This document shows positions 57,529-64,000 of a stretch of DNA of 64,000 nt, piece after piece. The DNA lies in contig OX246739.1 in assembly GCA_945910005.1 (NCBI GenBank), positions 75,209,295-75,273,294 on the forward strand. Reading direction: 5' to 3'. Every line of letters begins with the position of its first letter. The first letter of the stretch is position 1. Under the pieces are notes generated by a model. The model was not told the DNA's origin. It made no database searches and was given only the letters and a program-made list of their open reading frames with translations. The position numbers and the translations under genes are program-made. This DNA comes from Isoperla grammatica (Eukaryota > Arthropoda > Insecta > Plecoptera > Perlodidae).

Positions 57529-58030
57529 TTTTTTTTTTTTTTTTTTTTTATTAAATCGTTTCACACATACGTACAATATGAGAAATTGTTTTAATTCCCA
57601 CTAAACCACATAGTGGTTTGTCAGTGGGACAGTCATATAATTAAAGTGCAGTATGCGGACTGGTCGTGACACACAAAAGATATAATTTATGATATATAGT
57701 TTAATATGTAATTTAAATATAATTTATGGTTAAATAGAAATACAAAGAGAGTAGTGAAATACAAGAAATAGCATAAATACAATAAGTGGTTCGTTCAATC
57801 ATAATTATATATACAAATATAAATTTACCATGACTAATTCTCTAAATAATTCAAATAATATAATCTACATTGCCGTTTAATAGTTGACAATTTGTCTGCG
57901 TATAATAGACCTCCTGGCAGTGAATTAAATACTCGTGGTACCACAGACTGCAGACGACGATCGCCGTACTTATTGTGTGACAAAGGCACAATGTAATGTC
58001 CCTTTGTCGCTGGCATAGGCATTATCATTA
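57529..58030 (-). mobile_element. LINE 3' end fragment 3
   Basis: Poly-T 57529-57549, then ATTAAATCG, a CCCACTAAACCACATAGTGG / CAGTGGGAC pair, and on the minus strand 57834-58028 a C-terminus with PLSHNKYGDRRLQSVVP and FNSLPGGLL. Its sequence is clearly different from fragments 1 and 2, so at least two to three related LINE families or subfamilies are present. It is truncated at an AAT tract. Confidence 0.8.
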
Positions 58031-58382
<352 letters not shown>

Positions 58383-58389
58383 ATTGAAA

Positions 58390-60340
58390 ATAATATAATA
58401 TTGATTAATGTGAATAACAATTGCAGCCTTTTTTTAGGACAGTAAGACATTTCATAGACAAAAACGTCTAAAAACGGCAGGTGAATGTTTCTCATAATCT
58501 CTATCGTTGAAAGGTTTTCGTCTAGCAATTTATATTCATCACAAGTCCTTAGCCAAACTCACCAGTCGCACTTCTTATTCTCTTCACGACTTCACGCATA
58601 ATCAGCGGAACCTTCGTCTGAGTAGAAACGAGATTGAATTCCACAATGTGTCTCAATTTTCGCCCCGGGTAATCTATCGATGAACAATTATTTCTGCGGG
58701 AGAAACCTTCAAGGTATTAAGTAGCAGTAATTGATATTAAATCAGAATCATTCACATAATTTAAAATTTATTGAAGACGTAACTTCAGAGTTACCGAAAA
58801 CGAGATTTTACAACTAGAGTGAACAACTCGAAATTGGCCTATGAACTCATTTTGGGAAACAAATCATGTATGCTTTCTTGCAGTGTATTATAAAATTAAT
58901 AGTATTTCTTGTGCATATTGTACTGTAAAACGACTTCCGCTGACTTCATCTGTAGTATGAGATGAATCCAATAGTTTAAATGATTAATAATAATTGTGCA
59001 TTGGAAATAAAAGTCTTCATATGTTTGATAAGCAAAAAGTGAGCATTGGCAACTGCGTTTTACCAGTGAGTAATCATTGGTTTTACCTCTGCATCCACCT
59101 TACACTTATTAAAAGGAACAAGTCCGGTGCAATAGACCAAGTAAATACAAATTAGTCCATTGCACTCGTTCGAAGTTTAATGGACAAATGTATCTGGGTA
59201 GAAATCCCAAAGGTTGTGGTGCAACCCCTTACGAGTAACACAAGCAAAACCAACCACTTATGACATTCACAAATGTCTCCATTGTTCTCCTGTATGTGTA
59301 TGGGCCATAGAGGGAGGGGGGGGGGGGGAGGGGGGTCACCACTATTGCGGCTATGCAGCAGTCGGCTGATAAACTGCCGTAATCTGGATCGCGTACAACA
59401 AGAACGCTCTCATGCTCTCATCTACGTTGAGAGGATGCGACAATATTAATGTAAGCGACAGTAATATCAATTATCTCTAGAGATTCGTGTAAACAGCATT
59501 TTCAACTGTCATCTTGTACTATCTATTTTGTTGCCAACATTAATAAACTTGAAACTTGAAACAAAGTTTTCTCACATTTTATTTTTAATTATGTCATACT
59601 ATTAAAATTAAAATCAACTAAATCGCATTAATCATAAAAAATAAAACAAGACAAATACTGTTTAATGCAATAAAATATGAACAGAAAAACCTTTCGGATG
59701 AAATCAGTGTCAGTCGAAAAATAGCACATTGTAGTATCTTTACACAATTCACGCATTCTCACGATCTTATTACGATCTCTACTCGTCAGTAAACCTTGTT
59801 TTGTATTATTTCTTGTTTTACGACGTACTCAACAGATAGGTTATGCGACATCAGCCTTTAAGTCGCCCCTTACGACAGGCAGAGCTATCCTGAATTCTAC
59901 CACGGGTCTAGACATTGAACCAGAAAAATGTTCTTTGCCATTGCACGATCCCATGGGGCCAATAATATTGATAATTCGAATTGTTTGGGACCCTATGTTA
60001 TCATTAAACGCTAAATGACTTAACGTTGTCGCTATCTTTCTCACTCTCACACAAAGTCATAAGGCGCCAGTTTGCAGCCTTCAATTTGCAATAACATCGC
60101 TAGAACCAATGTATCATCTAGATTCTTGCTATATTTATGATAAATGACTATAGGCACTCACCCAAGGTTACGTGCTACACACTGAGAAGAAAAACATGTT
60201 AGGTCGGGTTTATAGGCGAAGAGTTTTTGAAGAGAACAAAATTGGCATGTTGATGCCCGCTACAAAAACTTAATTAATTTTTTTTTAATAAATAGTATTT
60301 GATTAGTTTTAAAACATTAACCTTGAGAATATTGATGGAA
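58390..60340. other. Non-coding, no gene recognised
   Basis: No domain-bearing frame. A G-rich tract is at 59312-59335, and CATTAATAAACTTGAAACTTGAAAC near 59537 looks like a retroelement 3' tail without a body. Confidence 0.4.
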
Positions 60341-60354
60341 TGCAAAAGTGACAA

Positions 60355-60650
60355 ACGGTGACTTTGGAGCCGTCCTAGCAACGAAGCACTCAATAAATTC
60401 AAAGTGGTTCTGAATCAGCCTTGTTGATAGCGTTTGTCCGCAGGTGTTCGCTTTGTCCAATCACTGATTCATATGTTTCGTATTTGAAATATCGATCTTT
60501 GATTGGTTATCGCTCACTCGTCGATGGGGTTCGGAGCCTACATGGTTGGTTTAGTCGCTTTAATTAAAGTCCCCCACTGAAAATCAGTTTCGTTACTGAG
60601 TGGGTAGACTCTAAATGTGAATTTATTTATTTATTTTTTATTTAATTATG
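60355..60650 (+). mobile_element. SINE, family A, most complete copy
   Basis: Contains the core GGAGCCGTCCTAGCAACGAAG, then TTCTGAATCAGCCTTGTTGA, TCCAATCACTGATTCATATG, AAATATCGATCTTTGATTGG, CGCTCACTCGTCGATGGGG, TTCGGAGCCTACA, CCCCCACTGAAAATCAGTTT, CTGAGTGGGTAGACTC and an ATTTATTTATTT tail. It links the core seen at 41783 and 45290 with the body seen at 2961, 5570 and 43465. Confidence 0.8.
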
Positions 60651-60659
60651 GTATTTCAC

Positions 60660-62050
60660 TTTGTTGTGTAGCCGTTTTGAACACGGGTAGAAAGATAAAC
60701 ACATTAGATTTGCTGAAAGATTCTTATATTTGAATGAAATGCGATATTTAAGACTGTGGAAATGTTTTTCATTTTTTTATTGAGATGACTTGAAGTTGAA
60801 TGCGAGCTCTGAGAGCTTCTGTCAGGAGATTTCTGGTCTTTAGTGAGAGATTCTCGGCGTCGTTGAGCAGGTAAACCACGTCTGTCACTTGGCAATCAAC
60901 AATGGCAGCAACGTACGTGCAACGCCGGTTTTATGTAATTCCTTCCTCGTTTTTATCATTCGAGAGTCGTTTTCGCATCGTAAAACTCAATAACCATCCG
61001 TCAAACCGAATCAAACACACATTGTATAAAATGCAAACTACGGATGAAGAATGGGCGGAATTACAAAGTCACAAACGAGGGAGAATGGAATACAAACACA
61101 CCCTTGGGTGAAAGGTTACGTGGAGTGAGAGAAGGGGTTGAGGGGAGTGAGGGGGGGGGGAGAAGTGGGTCTCTCCTCGTGGTGACTGCGGTGCCTGTAA
61201 AGAGGGCTCCCATGCATTTCTTTGTTCAATCATTTAGTCTTCCTCAATTTTCGACAGTCTCTTTCCTGATTCTTATTCATGCCGCCCGTCTTTGAGACCC
61301 AAACGCCCCCCCCCCCCCCCTCCCACCAACCCCTTCTCAACCCTTAAACTGGACTCCCCGTATGCCGACCCTGGCGATGTGTAATGGCTGATTATGCCGA
61401 CGTCGTATGACCTAGATGTAGAGTACGTCGTGAAACTAGTAGCACTAACCAAGTGGCAGTCCATACTTCATGACCAAGTTGGGTCTGTTTTCACGGCACG
61501 TATTTGGCCACAATATTGTGTTAACTGTGTCACAAGGTGCTCTGCATAAACGATCCAGAAATACGTTTGATGGTGGAAAAAGCGTCTAGTGCAGAAGACA
61601 GAAAACCGTTTCCGACCGTTCACGTAGAGTTCCATTTTAGTAAATCATAATGTTTGTTAATTACATCAACCATTCAAGAATAGCTCAGTGGCGTCATCAG
61701 TCAGTATTTATCAAGATACCGATGGTGGGTCGGTAGGGGGTGATGGGGGAGGTGTATGGGCCGGGACCTGAAACTTTCATTCCGACTGTACCGTGTGTTA
61801 AAAACCCTCGGGCGCTTCGTAGGCTCATAACAGTCTTTTTACACATAGAAACTGCATTCCCTCTGTTTCAAGTAACAAAATAAACAAACATAAAGAATAA
61901 ACATGCTTCTATGTTTGGATTTAGATCAGTTACACTTGGTGTTTTAAATTAACAGATTTGCAAAATTCTTCTTTTCACCTTTCTTAGAACAACTTGTAGA
62001 TAATTTATTTTCTAATTTAAGGTTACAAAAACAAACCTGAGTGACAAACT
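60660..62050. other. Non-coding, with one dispersed repeat
   Basis: No gene recognised. The stretch 61300-61445 shares its pyrimidine tract and GACGTCGTATGACCTAG block with 42000-42175. Confidence 0.4.
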
Positions 62051-62059
62051 GCAGATTTC

Positions 62060-62225
62060 GATATAAGTAAGTTTGACGGGCTGTCATTCGAAAATTACGT
62101 AATGACATATATAGTCGCGATTTGTAAGAGAACCCGAGTATATTTATTTAATTTCATTCCTTCTATTTAATCTCAATTACATCTTCTTAAATCATATATA
62201 AACATACCTGCGTGACATACCACAG
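62060..62225 (-). repeat. Dispersed copy related to the 183-bp intron repeat
   Basis: Holds GGGCTGTCATTCGAAAATTACGTAAT, ATTTGTAAGAGAACCCGAGTATA and CTGCGTGACATACCACAGA (each read in reverse relative to 22506-22900, where CGAATGACAGACAGACAGCC, CTCGAATACTCTTACAAGTC and GTGGTATGTCACACGGGT occur). Diverged but in the same relative order. Confidence 0.55.
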
Positions 62226-62780
62226 ACAGCCTCGCCATTTTTGTGTTGTTTTTGTATTGTGTTGCAATCTTCAACAAAATAAAGACATATTGGCCCGGAT
62301 GAATAAAAGTGAGCATAACCTTATACTCGCGGAAATGTGAGCAAAACCTTCGCTTGGTAAGAATAAAAGTAGGAGCATAAGCTTATGCTCAAGACTCATC
62401 TCGGAATTGGAGCACCTGCTCACATTCTCACCTCATGCTCACGCTTGGGAGTATTTTGTATGAATAAAGTGAAGTGTTTGCTTCTGATGTTGAGCATCTG
62501 CTTCAAAATTACTGGATCTAGTCAGTAGCAGACTCAACAGTGAGGTTGGGTTGAGTTATGACCGAATATGTGCTTCGTGTGCGGTCTGAAAAGCGACATA
62601 ATCCTCGTGTGTCTCCTCACAATAGTGATTTTAGACATTTGTTCCTCTGTAATGAAGGAAATTTACTTTGATTGCTAATTATTTTCTTGGTGAAAGCAAT
62701 GATGCTTTCAATGCCCTTTCGTCAGAGCACCGAATGAAAACTTTTCTAAGATATGGCGGATCCAGGGTTTCAAAAGTGGA

Positions 62781-63200
62781 TTGGATCCATCAACTATTTT
62801 AAAAACTCTATGGAAAGTTATGGGAAAAGTTATTGAAAAAGCCCACATTTGGATCAAATTGCCATCTAATACTGAAAATGTCATAGACGAAGCTCAACTC
62901 CAATGGCAAAACAAATACGCAATCCCTATCGCTATAGGTGTTATTGATAGCACGCATGTAAAGATTCTTCAACCAGCTGGGTATGGAGATAAGTACGAAA
63001 ATATGAAGGGGTTTGTAAGTCTGAACGTGCAAGCTACTTGCAATGTAAAAGAAAATATTTACTGGTGTTGACGTTAGCTGGCCCGGCTCAGTACACGGTA
63101 GTAGAATATGGAAAAACACCGATATCCAAGTGAAAATGAGCAAGCTCATTTTCGGAGATGACGATTACGGAATAAAACCATGGCTCATGACGCCTATACT
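62781..63200 (+). pseudogene. HARBI1-like (DDE_Tnp_4) transposase fragment
   Basis: The frame to 63071 reads IAIGVIDSTHVKILQPAG, with the first DDE aspartate in GVIDSTH, then KGFVSLNVQATCNVKENIYW. It stops, and in another frame just after comes VDVSWPGSVHGSRIWKNTDI followed by LIFGDDDYGIKPWLMTPI, the next two conserved blocks of the family. So one frameshift near 63065 splits the gene. In the second block the expected HDSRIW has become HGSRIW, removing a catalytic aspartate. No DNA-binding Myb-like partner gene is visible. The element cannot encode an active transposase. Confidence 0.88.
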
Positions 63201-63221
63201 ACGCAGCTAGGCTAGCTGGAC

Positions 63222-63759
63222 TAGAGGTCTGCACGGGTATACGGGCTCGGCCCGCGAGCCCAGTTACGGGCCTTGATATCTTTATTAAGACGGGCCCGGG
63301 CCGGGCCTGGGCCTACATATCACTGAACGAGGAGGGATTTTTCAGGCTCTTTTAATGTTTTCATTTTGTAATCAGTAATTGAAATGAAAGAAATGTCATG
63401 TTATTTTACCAACATTTCCGAAACTTAAAACAAAACCGAAATAGTATAAACTTCCGGTCACAACATTTTTGTTGTAATTCTTTTCGTTACATACTTTCAC
63501 TGGCAATAGTTACTCATTTCGTTATGATCTAATCTAATTTTTGTTCCCAACCTGTCGTTCGTATTCCTTGCCAAATACTATAAAAATCAACTTGCTGCTT
63601 TAACAGTTGAATAGGCTTTTACGGGCCAATTTACACTACAGGCGGGTCTGGGCCGGACCCGGGCTCTGACTAGCTTACTCACTACGGGCCGGTACGAGCC
63701 CGGGCCTGAAATACCGGGCCCGGGCCGGGCTTCTATAGTTAGGCCCGTGTAGACCTCTA
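63222..63759. mobile_element. hAT-type MITE nested in the Harbinger element
   Basis: Ends are TAGAGGTCTGCACGGG and, inverted, CCCGTGTAGACCTCTA (one mismatch). A perfect 8-bp direct repeat AGCTGGAC flanks it at 63214-63221 and 63760-63767. Both subterminal regions are rich in GGGCCCGGGCCGGGC-type words, and the middle is AT-rich without an ORF. The 8-bp duplication places it in the hAT superfamily. Confidence 0.93.
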
Positions 63760-64000
63760 AGCTGGACTACCGGCCGGCGAGGGAGGGGGAGGCAAAACGC
63801 ATGCTTCAAGTTGCGCGCGCGATGAGAATATCGGAGCATCTGCTCCATTTATCGGAGCACCTTCTACGGAGTATAAGGTAAAGGTTATTCATACGAAACT
63901 GAGCAGATACTTATACTCTTACCTTATACTTGGAGCAGAAGCTTATACTTCATGCTCACACTCAAGAGCATCTACTCATGTTTTATTCATACGGCCCATT

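Larger units (their letters stand above)
62292..63997 (+). mobile_element. PIF/Harbinger transposon with nested MITE
   Basis: Left end GGCCCGGATGAATAAAA at 62292 and right end TTTTATTCATACGGCCC finishing at 63997 are inverted repeats with two mismatches. A 3-bp direct repeat ATT flanks both ends (62289-62291, 63998-64000), the duplication length typical of Harbinger. Subterminal GAGCATAA/TTATACTC words are repeated on both sides. It contains a HARBI1-like transposase piece and a hAT-type MITE; without that MITE it would be about 1.16 kb. The right border lies at the very window end. Confidence 0.88.

Overview
This is a window of arthropod, probably insect, nuclear DNA: AT-rich, intron-dominated, with many transposable elements, SINEs and microsatellites, and with no bacterial-style gene packing. 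The only host gene I can support is the 3' half of a GnRH-superfamily neuropeptide receptor on the + strand, most like insect adipokinetic-hormone (AKH) receptors. Three coding pieces join in frame. Exon A (10061-10263) carries the end of intracellular loop 3, TM6 and extracellular loop 3. Exon B (16763-16893) carries TM7 and the start of the C-tail. Exon C (from 26522) carries the cytoplasmic tail. TM1-TM5 must lie before base 1.

The most striking feature is that the 3' end of each of these exons, with its donor region and adjacent DNA, has been tandemly amplified. Exon A's end is present three times (about 71-72 bp period, 10211-10415). Exon B's last ~24 bases plus ~63 intron bases became an 87-bp minisatellite of about 51 units (16871-21316) with an 1830-bp higher-order period. 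The exon C end became a ~140-bp satellite of about 29 units (26640-30715) with a ~1690-bp higher-order period. The introns also hold a 143-bp degenerate array (7240-8470), a 14-bp GGTGCCGGGTATTA array (12280-14470), a ~155-bp array (14570-15480) and several inverted-repeat MITEs.

From about 30.8 kb onward there is no recognisable host gene. The DNA is a mosaic of a 36-bp minisatellite (32930-33555), SINE copies, fold-back elements (40374-40760, 44447-44627), a 1.3-kb hAT element with an 8-bp target-site duplication (48701-50002), and a 50.5-58.4 kb nest in which 5'-truncated retroelements sit in (TAA)n/(ATT)n tracts. That nest contains a LINE with FADD reverse transcriptase, the C-terminus of a restriction-like-endonuclease LINE, a Penelope-like element with a GIY-YIG endonuclease, and two further LINE 3' ends. 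The Penelope ORF terminates inside a sequence matching the hammerhead ribozyme core, and a second hammerhead match lies at 38.76-38.82 kb. The window ends with a Harbinger element (62292-63997) that carries a broken transposase and has itself been entered by a hAT-type MITE with a perfect 8-bp duplication.

All family assignments are from reading motifs in the sequence. No database search was possible.
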